Shown here: piece by piece, positions 32,946 to 41,481 of the stretch | Position numbering within the stretch: the stretch's first letter is position 1 | Layout of the letters: every line of letters starts with the position of its first letter | NCBI GenBank assembly: GCA_019038745.1 | Contig: JAHOYV010000009.1 | Location: 1-64,000 of the forward strand | Source: Gemmatimonadales bacterium | Lineage (GTDB): Bacteria; Krumholzibacteriota; Krumholzibacteriia; LZORAL124-64-63 | Direction of reading: 5' to 3' | DNA length: 64,000 bases | Translations under genes and position numbers: made by a program | Notes under the pieces: generated by a model | The model's database searches: none | The model's input: the letters and a program-made list of their open reading frames with translations, nothing else | What the model was told of the DNA's origin: nothing

Positions 32946-34607
32946 TCAGGAAATTGCCTTGTATAGCCTGCGCTTGATTTTCTTGGTCGGCGTCTTTTCA
33001 AATTCCTCGTATAGGACCTTCAGCCGCATGATTTGGCTAAAGCCGGGAAGACGCGTGTTCATTGCCTGGCGATTCTCCTCCATCAATGTTTCTACCTGCT
33101 TACCCTTCAGGCAAGCCCGATCCACCGATTCGAGGTCGGGATAAACCAAAGCCGTCAACTGGCCTTCGTGGTCGAGGATCAGCGATTCCTCCACGCAGGG
33201 CAGATTATTGAGCTGCGATTCGATCTCTTCGGGATAGATGTTCTGTCCCGATGAGGAGAGAATCATGTTCTTGGAGCGTCCCGTCAAGAACAGGAATCCG
33301 TCAGCGTCAAGATGCCCCAGGTCGCCGGTGTGCAGCCAGCCGTCCTCGTCGATGGTCTCGGCAGTGGCCACATCATCCTTGTAGTAGCCCAGCATGCGGT
33401 TCTCGCCGCGCACCTGCACTTCGCCGACCCCCGTTTCGGGATGAGGTTCGGCGATCCGACACTCGAGGTAAGGAATGATTTTGCCCACGCTGCCTACGGG
33501 TGGCTTATGACTGGAACGGGAGTAGCTGATCAAGGGTCCGCACTCGGTCATACCGTAGCCGCAGGTCAGGTTCACCCCTATCTGACGGAAGAACTGCTCG
33601 ATTTCCTTGTTCAGGGCCGCTCCGCCGATGACCATCTCCTTGTAGTAGCCACCGAAAACATTGTAGATCTGGTCCCGGATCTTCCGGTGGACCAATGTCT
33701 TGAGGCCCGGGACCTTCAACATGAATTGGATCCGGGGCGTTTCCAGCACGGGCTTGATTTTATTACGGTAGATCTTCTCGATGATCAGCGGTACGGACAT
33801 TACGACGGCGGGCTTGAGCTCCTCGAAGGCCTTGACCAGTACTTTCGGGGTGGGGACCTTGGTGATGAAGGTCACATGGCATCCCTGCAAAAGCGGAGAC
33901 AGAAAATCGAAAGCGCAGCCGAAGGCGTGGGCCAGCGGGAGGAAGGAGACGATCTTGTCGCCGGGACTCAATTCTACGCAGTCATTGAAGAAGCGCACGT
34001 TGGCCATCAAGGAGTTATGGGCAAGCATTACGCCCTTGGAAAAACCGGTAGTACCGGAAGTGTAGACGATGGCCGCCAATTCGCTGTTCGGAATCTCGGG
34101 GAATGACAGATCAGTGCGGTTCAACCTGGCCCCGTATTGTTCGTGATAGGCGGTGTCGGCGTTGTCCACCGCTTGACGAATCGAGTCGTAGTCATTCCAA
34201 AGCAGCGAGAAATCAGTCAGGCTGAAGATGCCCCTTGCCGAGGGGATCTTTTCCTCGTTCAGCCCATCAAAAATCGCCTCGGAAACAAACAACAGCGACG
34301 AATCCGAATGTCGAACGATATGTTCGATTTCCTGGCTGCTGAAATCAGGCAGGACCGGCACGATGACAGCGCCGTAGGTGATGGTGGCCAGGTAGGTAAC
34401 GCCCCAGTTGGTGGAGTTGCGTCCGCTGACGGCTATCCGATCGCCGCGCTTGATTCCGCACTGTTCGAAGATGTGGTGCAGTTTGAAAATCCGGTGTGCG
34501 AGCTCCCCGTAGCTGATGGCCGACCGGCCCAGGTCGCTGAAACAAGGCACGTCCCAGTAGTCACGAATCGACGTGCCGATGGTCTGGACAAAGTTTTCCT
34601 TTAGCAT
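32946..34607 (-). CDS. Long-chain acyl-CoA synthetase (AMP-binding)
   Basis: A 553-residue adenylate-forming enzyme of the bacterial/plant long-chain group. The ATP loop is Y-T-S-G-T-T-G-F-S-K-G, the second signature is G-Y-G-M-T-E-C-G-P, and the hinge region is G-W-L-H-T-G-D-L-G-H-L-D. The C-terminal Lys segment is T-P-T-K-K-I-K-R. It activates fatty acids at the membrane. A clear promoter lies 54 bases upstream on the same strand, and the STAS gene is downstream. Confidence 0.92.
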   Translation of the reverse strand: MLKENFVQTIGTSIRDYWDVPCFSDLGRSAISYGELAHRIFKLHHIFEQCGIKRGDRIAVSGRNSTNWGVTYLATITYGAVIVPVLPDFSSQEIEHIVRHSDSSLLFVSEAIFDGLNEEKIPSARGIFSLTDFSLLWNDYDSIRQAVDNADTAYHEQYGARLNRTDLSFPEIPNSELAAIVYTSGTTGFSKGVMLAHNSLMANVRFFNDCVELSPGDKIVSFLPLAHAFGCAFDFLSPLLQGCHVTFITKVPTPKVLVKAFEELKPAVVMSVPLIIEKIYRNKIKPVLETPRIQFMLKVPGLKTLVHRKIRDQIYNVFGGYYKEMVIGGAALNKEIEQFFRQIGVNLTCGYGMTECGPLISYSRSSHKPPVGSVGKIIPYLECRIAEPHPETGVGEVQVRGENRMLGYYKDDVATAETIDEDGWLHTGDLGHLDADGFLFLTGRSKNMILSSSGQNIYPEEIESQLNNLPCVEESLILDHEGQLTALVYPDLESVDRACLKGKQVETLMEENRQAMNTRLPGFSQIMRLKVLYEEFEKTPTKKIKRRLYKAIS

Positions 34608-34660
34608 CTTGTTCCGATCGCCTGAGGAAGGTGGATAACCCGGATCGCTATCGTTTCGGC

Positions 34661-34689
34661 ACTATACAGTAGAAACAAGGGGGGGACAA
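34661..34689 (-). promoter_or_regulatory. Promoter of the acyl-CoA synthetase gene
   Basis: On the minus strand TTGTCC (34684-34689) and TATAGT (34661-34666) are 17 bases apart, 54 bases upstream of the start codon. Confidence 0.55.
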
Positions 34690-34758
34690 CCGGTGACATG
34701 GGCGCCGACCAAACATGAAACAAGGAAGTTGATGGTCGAAAAACCGCCGCCGGTCTTT

Positions 34759-35150
34759 TTATAAGAACGGAAAGAATCGCGGCACTTTCTTCCGATATTC
34801 CTGATATTGATCCCCGATATCCACGAGTAGTTTACGCTCCTCCAGCTCGGTGCCGACGATCGTGTATAAGAAAAACACAACTCGCCAGACTAGATTCACG
34901 TCGGTCGCAGGCAGGCAGGCAGGCAGGCAGGCAGAAGATCAGAAACAAGAATGTTCCAGTGTACCATGGATGCCGGATCAAACCCAGGATGCCGATTGTG
35001 CGGAAGGGCGGTTCCCGGGATTCGCGATCAGCAAGAAAATCCCCTCACTGCCGCAAACCCAAAAAGGCTTTCCCATCGTAGGCGCGTGTGCCCAGCCAGA
35101 ATAACAAAAAAGTGACAACCAGTCCGGTCCAGCGCACGGCCGACCGAAAT
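34759..35150 (-). pseudogene. Broken isoprenylcysteine carboxyl methyltransferase-like gene
   Basis: Minus-strand translation gives L-F-W-L-G-T-R-A-Y-D-G-K-A-F-L-G-L-R-Q, then a TGA in frame, then F-R-T-I-G-I-L-G-L-I-R-H-P-W-Y-T-G-T, then a (GCAG)7 tract, after which the correct end (T-E-L-E-E-R-K-L-L-V-D-I-G-D and R-F-F-P-F-L-stop at 34759) continues in another frame. The R-H-P-x-Y-x-G motif and E-E-R-K-L-L...Y-x-x-Y end are those of the ICMT/PEMT membrane methyltransferase family. The N-terminal part is missing. One repeat unit fewer would restore the second frame, but the internal stop remains, so I call it a decayed gene. This fills the 604-base gap 34608-35211 together with the promoter at 34661. 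Confidence 0.75.
34907..34934. repeat. Tetranucleotide tract (GCAG)7
   Basis: Seven exact copies of GCAG, 28 bases, inside the methyltransferase remnant. Tracts of this kind change length by slippage. Its length (1 modulo 3) is what shifts the frame here. Confidence 0.95.
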
Positions 35151-35211
35151 CAGGGTTGTCATGTTGTCATTATAGCTTCCAACTTCGAATATGTATCACT
35201 ACCAGTTTACT

Positions 35212-37575
35212 CTAGTGCTTTTGCGCCTCGGCGATCCGATCCAGCATTTTGCTGGCACCCTTATTGGCTGGATTCAGATCCAGAGTCTTCTCGTAGTACT
35301 CCCTGGATTTATCGTACCGCTTTTGTTTAAAAAGGCACTCGGCCAGGCTGTCCCACACATTGCTGTTGTCGGGATAGAGCCGTGTGTTCAACAGGAAGAC
35401 CTTTTCGGACAACTCCAGTCGCCCATCCGACATCAACGCATATCCCTTCTCGTTGATCGAAACCCCCACACTTCCCCGGGGGCCGTAATACCACTCGAGG
35501 TCGGCCTCCCGTAACTGCTCAAAATAGGTTTGCGCCGCTTCGGTGCTTTCGCCGACTGCGACCTGTTCGATGGATCGCAACTTGCCCACCAGCTTCGCCT
35601 GTTTTTCGGCCAGGGCCTGCATCCGGTCATGATCAATCGGAAGGATCAGGCGATCGGCCAGGAGTTGGGCCAAACTGGTCTTCGCCCGGGATAGATAATC
35701 CTCAGGCGTGGCATAACGCTCGGCGATGGAGAGTCGCCCATCCCCACCGGCTTCGCGAGTCGCGGTGTCGATCGCCAGGGGTAAGACCCGACCGTTATTG
35801 CGGCTCAAGGAATTCGAGAACCCGGGCCTCCGCAGTTTCCACCCACAGAAAGTGGCCAGCGGCACTTCGATTTCCGGCAGACGAACGCCGGCGATTTCGT
35901 TGCCGTCGGCATCTACCTGGGGCACAAGGCAGACGTAGCGGGGGCCCGTCAACGGCGGCACATGGTCCGCGATCCCCTCCGTCTTCCAGCGCCGCCCGGG
36001 ATCCAGACGATAGGGATGGTAGTAGGAGTCCGGGAGCCGGAGGCCGGGAACCGTCGGAAACCGCTCGCGCACCGATTCCAGATTCACAAGCGTGCCGTTG
36101 TCGATCCGTGGGACCCTCGACACGGGCGGTGCAATTCCTTGGCTGACCCACTCGTCCAGCGCCACCAACAGAGCCCTGCCGACGACGGCCAACCTTCCCT
36201 CCGTATGGGCAATCCCCGCTACGGAGTAGATCCGAACCGACAAGTCGATGTCCGCGTCCCGCATGCCCTCAACGTCGGTGTGCAGGAGCGAAGCGGCGCG
36301 AGTCCAGTAGTCGGTGGCGGAGTTGATGATCATCATCTTTGGCACATTGCCCTGCTCACGGGCCAGTTCCAACGCATCTCCGGTTTCACCGGTTACCGGG
36401 TCGGTCTGTTCCTCGAAGGCGAACGGAAAAAAATCCACCGGATAGAGGTTGTCCTCCAGGTGGCTCCCATGGCGTGTAGTCTGCGCGAAACGGGAATTGA
36501 ACTGTCCCTTGCCGGCACCCGGACAGTTGGGCATGACCCCGTCGAAGACCTTCCGTCCCGCCTCGTCGCTGTTGAATCCCTGCCAGACGAAATGATTCAG
36601 CAAACGGCCCGACTGCGAATGCCCCCAGGAGTACGCGTACTCCACGTGACCGGCCAGTGGATTGGGTTGTGTGGCTTCGTCTGTAACCTCGTACCTAAAA
36701 AAGGACACGACGTCACGGATAGCCGCCATTCCCAGACCGGTCAGCGGCGGATTCTGGGACGTGTAGACCAGCTCGTAAAGCCAGCCGGGCTGAATGCCGT
36801 CATAGACGTGGATGTGGCCCGAATCCGGAATGATCTCGCCGTTTTCGACCTGTGCGAAGGACCATGCATCGTTGGGGATTGTTTCCCGCTCGTCGTCTGA
36901 ATAGCGATGCCGTGTCAGCACAGCACCGGTATTGTCCAGTGAAACCGCCGGGCGGGCAATCGAGCCGCCCCAGGTCAGCGGCAGGCTGGGAACATCGCTG
37001 TTGCTGTAACTGATCATTTCGGCATAGACCCGGCCGACGATCGGCTGGCCGTCCCGTGTGGCCGCCGGTACCCGGATGTTGAGCTTCCGGTTGCTTTCGA
37101 TCACGTCACAGGCCCATCCACACCATAGATAGGAAAAGCCCTGATCCCACAGCCAATTGTATTCCAACTCTGCGGAGAAAAACCCCGCTCCGTGCCGGTT
37201 GCCGCGATTGTTGACGAAGTAGAACAGACGTCCATTGCCCCGGCCCGGATTTATCGGCTGATAGAGTTCGAATTCAGTCGTAAATTCCACGCGACCCCGG
37301 GCGTTGAGCGGAGCCAGTTGCAGGTCGGTGATGCGGGCGTTGACGGAGTCGTCAGGATCGACTTCCAGATAAAACAGACCGGTAATCTTTTCATAGGAGC
37401 CGACTGCGGGGTTGAAAACCTGACCCTGGATCTCCTCTCGGGAGTCGATTTGCAGCCGAACCACCTCGGCCGAGGCAATACCGCCGGCGAACAGGAGGAT
37501 CGCGAAGAAAGAAATGATACCGAAGAACAACAGGAGGGATTTTGAAAGATGTTTCATCCAGGTTTCGGTCAACAT
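35212..37575 (-). CDS. Exported alpha/beta hydrolase domain protein with C-terminal TPR
   Basis: A 787-residue protein from the ATG at 37575 (GGAGG seven bases before). A signal peptide covers residues about 7-37. The middle is the large 'alpha/beta hydrolase domain' family (PF20091 type) with the nucleophile motif G-H-S-Q-S-G-R-L-L-N-H-F and G-V-M-P-N-C-P-G-A-G-K; G-I-A-H-T-E-G-R may carry the catalytic His. The last 80 residues form two tetratricopeptide-like helices pairs (V-F-L-L-N-T-R-L-Y-P-D-N-S-N-V-W-D-S-L-A and R-E-Y-Y-E-K-T-L-D-L-N-P). Family members are poorly characterised esterases. The TPR tail is unusual and suggests a protein partner. Confidence 0.85.
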   Translation of the reverse strand: MLTETWMKHLSKSLLLFFGIISFFAILLFAGGIASAEVVRLQIDSREEIQGQVFNPAVGSYEKITGLFYLEVDPDDSVNARITDLQLAPLNARGRVEFTTEFELYQPINPGRGNGRLFYFVNNRGNRHGAGFFSAELEYNWLWDQGFSYLWCGWACDVIESNRKLNIRVPAATRDGQPIVGRVYAEMISYSNSDVPSLPLTWGGSIARPAVSLDNTGAVLTRHRYSDDERETIPNDAWSFAQVENGEIIPDSGHIHVYDGIQPGWLYELVYTSQNPPLTGLGMAAIRDVVSFFRYEVTDEATQPNPLAGHVEYAYSWGHSQSGRLLNHFVWQGFNSDEAGRKVFDGVMPNCPGAGKGQFNSRFAQTTRHGSHLEDNLYPVDFFPFAFEEQTDPVTGETGDALELAREQGNVPKMMIINSATDYWTRAASLLHTDVEGMRDADIDLSVRIYSVAGIAHTEGRLAVVGRALLVALDEWVSQGIAPPVSRVPRIDNGTLVNLESVRERFPTVPGLRLPDSYYHPYRLDPGRRWKTEGIADHVPPLTGPRYVCLVPQVDADGNEIAGVRLPEIEVPLATFCGWKLRRPGFSNSLSRNNGRVLPLAIDTATREAGGDGRLSIAERYATPEDYLSRAKTSLAQLLADRLILPIDHDRMQALAEKQAKLVGKLRSIEQVAVGESTEAAQTYFEQLREADLEWYYGPRGSVGVSINEKGYALMSDGRLELSEKVFLLNTRLYPDNSNVWDSLAECLFKQKRYDKSREYYEKTLDLNPANKGASKMLDRIAEAQKH

Positions 37576-37670
37576 GTTGCGGCCTCCGTCATGACGCGGC
37601 AAAAGAAAACCGGCTATTATCTACCCAAAGGACGTTTGAGATAACCCGATGCCCGATGTTTCAATCTGTT

Positions 37671-38192
37671 TTACTTGGCGACAAACTTCTGAACGTGCCC
37701 CTCCACCCACTGACCGTTTTCCTGTCGCATGAACGTATCCGTGAGAGTTCCGTTTGCGTCGATCATCAGCGTGGTCTTTACTTCCACAGTCCTATCCGAC
37801 CAATAACTCTTCCCGTGAAGAACAATGCCGCCACTGTCGGATTCCACAAAACCCTCTTCAACGATTCCCCGGTTGTTCAGGTTGATGTAGCAGACTTCGC
37901 TTCTTTGCGGATTCCAAAAAAAATGAGTCACACCCGAGAAATTCGCAGCTTCGACCTCTCGACTATACAGAACAACTTTCCCTCCCAGGATCGGTTCAAA
38001 GCGAAGCACGAACTCCAACTCCAAGGCGTCTGCAGATGCCTTTTCTCCCGCGTAGCCACCCACCCATTCGGCCCCCATAAGTGGTTTCAGATCGCGAAGA
38101 TGTTCGTCCAATTCTGTGGCAAAGACAGAAGATGAGAATGACACCAGAAGCGCCAGAATGGCGATGATCGACCTCTTGGAAATCTCTTTCAT
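37671..38192 (-). CDS. Exported lipocalin-like protein (DUF1579-like)
   Basis: A 173-residue protein with a signal peptide (residues 1-25). The mature part is beta-rich: L-M-G-A-E-W-V-G-G-Y near the start, L-E-F-V-L-R-F-E-P-I-L-G-G-K-V-V-L-Y-S-R, and W-S-D-R-T-V-E-V-K-T. This pattern (W-x-G, E-x-x-x-x-F-E-x-hyd-L-G-G) is that of small lipocalin-like/DUF1579 barrels. Function unknown. AGAAGGA precedes the ATG. It is divergent from the TrmB-like gene across a 274-base gap that holds a palindrome. Confidence 0.7.
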   Translation of the reverse strand: MKEISKRSIIAILALLVSFSSSVFATELDEHLRDLKPLMGAEWVGGYAGEKASADALELEFVLRFEPILGGKVVLYSREVEAANFSGVTHFFWNPQRSEVCYINLNNRGIVEEGFVESDSGGIVLHGKSYWSDRTVEVKTTLMIDANGTLTDTFMRQENGQWVEGHVQKFVAK

Positions 38193-38421
38193 GATCCTTC
38201 TCCTTAACTTTCTGATCTAACAGCGTTCGTCCGCCGTTTTGGACTGCCGACTATTTTCGAGACAGCCTTTCTGAACGATGGTTCCCCCGTCAGCCGACGT
38301 GAGGGAAAATTGTCACAGGACCAGGAGAACACTCGAAGCAGCCGAGACGCACTCATTTGTGGCATTATTTGGATTGGCCTTTCCTGGATAGCTAAAAAGA
38401 ACTCAAAACAACTTGCCGGTT

Positions 38422-38445
38422 TGGTAGTATACAGGTAGACTACCA
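38422..38445. promoter_or_regulatory. Palindrome before the TrmB-like regulator gene
   Basis: TGGTAGT (38422-38428) and ACTACCA (38439-38445) form a seven-base inverted repeat with a ten-base spacer; GGTAG is also repeated directly at 38423 and 38434. It overlaps a weak promoter (TTGCCG, 17 bases, TAGACT) and ends 21 bases before the start codon. Confidence 0.5.
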
Positions 38446-38466
38446 GCAAGTCAATGGAGGTGGAAT

Positions 38467-39348
38467 TTGTCATCGAATCAGGCGACGGACGCGTTAGTGG
38501 ATCTCGGGCTTACGCAGGTGGAGGCAGAGGTCTACGTTTTTCTCTGTAATCATCCACCGGCGACCGGGTATGCAATCGCGGCGGCGATCAATCGTACCAA
38601 AGGAGCCATATACTCTGTCCTTGAATCTTTGACGGAGAAGGGTGCGGTGGAAGCCGAAGAGGGGCGATCAAAACTTTTCCGGGCCACTCCCCCTTCCGAG
38701 TTCATGGGTCAATTGTCAGTCCAGTTCAGCAATGCCCGGAAGCAGGCCCTGAATTCGATCCGGTCTTTGGGACCGGCACCTCCCGACACGAGGATCTACA
38801 ATTTGACGACACCGCTTCAAGTATTCGAGCGCTGTCGGACGATGCTGTCCCAGTGCGAAACCCTGGCGGTAGTCGACGCGTTTCCCGTCCCTCTGGCCCG
38901 ATTGAAACCCGACCTCGAAGCCGCTTCGGTACGCGGGATGAGTATCTGGGCCCAGACCTATGAACCGGGCGTGGATATCCCGGGAGCAAAAATTGCCGTA
39001 TCACCAATCAGGCAGGAACTTCTTGAACAACTTTCCCACCAATGGATAACCCTGTGTGTTGATGGGCGGGAGCATTTGATCGCGGTCATGGATCAGTCGG
39101 GAGAACACGTCCATTACGCGTGCTGGTCGTCCAACCTGCTGCTCTCGTGGGTGCTGTTCTCCTACCTCAAACCCCACATCCTCGGCACGCGGGTGCAGGC
39201 CATGATCGAAGCGGGGTGCCCCACGAAAGATCTACGCCGCGAGCAGGAGACGTGGCTGGAACACATGCCTGAATTCACTTCGCCGGGTCTTGGCGACGTC
39301 CAGGATTTATTCGAAAATTGGGATCCCTCGGGATCTACCGACTCCTGA
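38467..39348 (+). CDS. TrmB family transcriptional regulator
   Basis: A 293-residue protein starting at a TTG with GGAGG six bases before. The N-terminal winged helix has L-G-L-T-Q-V-E-A-E-V-Y-V-F-L and G-Y-A-I-A-A-A-I-N-R-T-K-G-A-I-Y-S-V-L-E-S-L, the TrmB signature. The remaining 200 residues resemble the TrmB effector region (P-L-Q-V-F-E-R-C-R-T-M-L; W-A-Q-T-Y) and would bind a sugar or other small molecule. A palindrome covers its promoter, so it likely regulates itself and perhaps the divergent lipocalin-like gene. Confidence 0.88.
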   Translation: MSSNQATDALVDLGLTQVEAEVYVFLCNHPPATGYAIAAAINRTKGAIYSVLESLTEKGAVEAEEGRSKLFRATPPSEFMGQLSVQFSNARKQALNSIRSLGPAPPDTRIYNLTTPLQVFERCRTMLSQCETLAVVDAFPVPLARLKPDLEAASVRGMSIWAQTYEPGVDIPGAKIAVSPIRQELLEQLSHQWITLCVDGREHLIAVMDQSGEHVHYACWSSNLLLSWVLFSYLKPHILGTRVQAMIEAGCPTKDLRREQETWLEHMPEFTSPGLGDVQDLFENWDPSGSTDS

Positions 39349-39358
39349 GGGGCCTCGC

Positions 39359-39470
39359 TTAGCCCTTCTCCCCGCGGATCCGAGCACCCAACAGTTCGAT
39401 CCTCTCGTAGCCACGATCGATGTGGTGCACGCGGTTCACGACCGTCTGTTCCGCAGCCGCGAGACCGGCC
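39359..39470 (-). pseudogene. murA: 3' remnant of murA (UDP-GlcNAc 1-carboxyvinyltransferase)
   Basis: On the minus strand about 36 codons read G-L-A-A-A-E-Q-T-V-V-N-R-V-H-H-I-D-R-G-Y then E-R-I-E-L-L-G-A-R-I-R, ending at a TAA (39359-39361). This is the characteristic C-terminus of MurA (hyd-A-G-L-x-A-x-G-T-T-hyd-V-x-R-V-x-H-I-D-R-G-Y-E-R-I-E-x-K-L-x-x-L-G-A), with a few residues lost. Nothing before it matches, so only the last scrap remains. Confidence 0.6.
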
Positions 39471-39888
39471 GGATATGGATCAGACGGCTGACTCGAGTGT
39501 CGATACCTGGGATCAATCCGAAGAATACCACTGGACAGACTAACCCGAGGGCGGGGATTTATGAGGTCGCTTTGAGAGCGGTGGTTGCATTGGTTTGTCT
39601 GGATGTTGGTGGAATCAGGAAAATTGAAGGAAATTTTTTCATCCCTCGGCTGGAATGGTGACAAGTTGTTTTATTGGGGCTGTCGAAGGTATGTTAGAAT
39701 GTGGATTCGGATTGTGGGATCGACGTAAACGGGTGGTTCTTTTGCCTATCCTCTGGCTCGGGTTCAGGACAGGCCGCAGTGCTGGCGATCACTTGCGGTG
39801 GCAATCAACTACACATAGTCGTCCAGCGTTGTGCTAAAATTTATTTCCCGATGCACCGATTCCTCATTCCAGCGCACCGGAAGGCCAC
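39471..39888. other. Intergenic DNA without a recognisable gene
   Basis: Between the murA scrap and the GT-C gene short open frames exist on both strands but none has a ribosome site, a family motif or coherent codon use. It is probably decayed sequence plus the promoter region of the downstream gene. Confidence 0.5.
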
Positions 39889-41481
39889 ATGGATTCAACG
39901 AACCAGTACTCCGGCCCTGCAACACCCCTTTTGCCCAAGGGCAAAACCCTGATCCTCCTGCTGATTGCCGGCCTGCTCTTTGTTCTGCACACAACTTATT
40001 ATTGGTCGTGGGTGGAGGACGATTCCTACATCAGTTTCCAGTACGCTGAAAATCTTGTCCAGGGCCACGGGCTGGTTTTCAATAGCGGGGAAAGGGTGGA
40101 AGGCTATTCCAATTTCGCCTGGGTTTTACTGGCAAGCCTGGCCTTGAAGCTGGGTTTTTTGCCCCTGCTCGTAGCCAAGGTCGTGGGCGTTATCGGTGGT
40201 TTGGTGGCCTTGTTCTTTTCTTGGCTACTGGCATTAAAACTTAAACCTCGGTCCGGACTGTCAGCTACTTTGGCTCCATTCTTTCTGGCTGCAACACCGT
40301 TATTGCCCCGCCATGCAGTAACCGGCCTTGAGACAGCGCTTTTTGCGGCCTTGTTGGCTGTCGGCTTGGTCTTTGCCTCCGGGGAGATAGAGCGGCGCTT
40401 TAATCCGGCGGTACCGGTGCTGTTGTTCGTCTTGGCCCTTCTGAGGCCTGAGGGTGTGGCTTTTGCCTTGCTGGTTCTTTTCTGGCGGGTTTGGGGGTAT
40501 TCCTTTCTCCGCGTTTTGCCGGAATCCTTGACCCCGATAGATGGCTATTATTCCAGCCTTCCCTCCAGCAAAAAAACCGTCTTCGAGTTGATGCTTTTTC
40601 TCATCCTGTTTATTTCCTATTTCCTCTGGCGATGGCATTACTTTGGCGCCCTGTTACCCAATACCTTCCATGCAAAAATGACGGGCGAGGGGCGGGCTCT
40701 TTTTGAGGGCCTGAACTATACTCTGGATTTTCTCCGGGAAAACGGTGGTGTGGCACTGGTGGGACTATTCCTGTCCATATTCCTGGGCAGGGGCCTCCCC
40801 GCTCTATTCTGGCCTCTGGCGGGCGCCATCGCCGTCCATACAGTATTTGTGATCCTGGCCGGTGGTGACTGGATGCATTTCTATCGATTTTTTGTTCCCG
40901 TGATGCCCTTGCTGGCTGCGGGCATGGCGGCGGGAATGGGAACTCTATTTGATTCTGACAAAGCAAAAGCGGAGGTCCCGTGCCGTGGCCAAACTGTCAC
41001 CCTCCGTGTTATTATGGCAGTTATTCTTTTGACCTCTTTTATGGGTATCTACAAATCCGAACGGGCTGCCTCCCGTTTGGTCATGCCCGCCGTCCGTAGC
41101 GGTAGCTACCTTACCGACGGATACCGGCAAGCTGCCTTCTGGGTCAGGGAAAATACACCCGTAGATTCATCGATAGCCGTATGCGACATCGGAATTTTGG
41201 GTTACCTGAGCCAGCGCCGAATCATTGACATGTTCGGCCTTATCGATCCTCACATTGCCCGCACACCGGGTCGCCCCCACTTCAAGAGCGATGCCGACCA
41301 TGTACTGGCCCAGGATCCGGACACCGTCATCCTCGTCTCTGAAGGACCCGGACAGTACCTCCGGGTTCCCGATGCAAGCCTCTTTGGGGAAGCGGAATTT
41401 CACTCCAGGTTCACAATGGCACACTCAATCGGAATTGGTTTCCGAAACGAGGTAATCCAGATTTTTCAGCGGATTGATTAG
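39889..41481 (+). CDS. GT-C type integral membrane glycosyltransferase (AftB-like)
   Basis: A 530-residue protein with about ten membrane helices. The first external loop reads V-E-D-D-S-Y-I-S-F-Q-Y-A-E-N-L and G-E-R-V-E-G-Y-S-N-F-A-W, and later loops have H-A-V-T-G-L-E-T-A-L-F and L-L-R-P-E-G and Y-F-G-A-L-L-P-N-T-F-H-A-K. These are typical of a family of lipid-linked sugar (often arabinofuranosyl-like) transferases with the acidic pair (D-D) as catalytic site. About 100 residues at the end are a soluble domain facing the periplasm. Donor and acceptor are unknown. Confidence 0.82.
   Translation: MDSTNQYSGPATPLLPKGKTLILLLIAGLLFVLHTTYYWSWVEDDSYISFQYAENLVQGHGLVFNSGERVEGYSNFAWVLLASLALKLGFLPLLVAKVVGVIGGLVALFFSWLLALKLKPRSGLSATLAPFFLAATPLLPRHAVTGLETALFAALLAVGLVFASGEIERRFNPAVPVLLFVLALLRPEGVAFALLVLFWRVWGYSFLRVLPESLTPIDGYYSSLPSSKKTVFELMLFLILFISYFLWRWHYFGALLPNTFHAKMTGEGRALFEGLNYTLDFLRENGGVALVGLFLSIFLGRGLPALFWPLAGAIAVHTVFVILAGGDWMHFYRFFVPVMPLLAAGMAAGMGTLFDSDKAKAEVPCRGQTVTLRVIMAVILLTSFMGIYKSERAASRLVMPAVRSGSYLTDGYRQAAFWVRENTPVDSSIAVCDIGILGYLSQRRIIDMFGLIDPHIARTPGRPHFKSDADHVLAQDPDTVILVSEGPGQYLRVPDASLFGEAEFHSRFTMAHSIGIGFRNEVIQIFQRID

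Noticed and set aside
35962-36900. 312-codon plus-strand frame inside the alpha/beta hydrolase gene
   Set aside because: Antisense shadow of a gene with a signal peptide, nucleophile motif and ribosome site.
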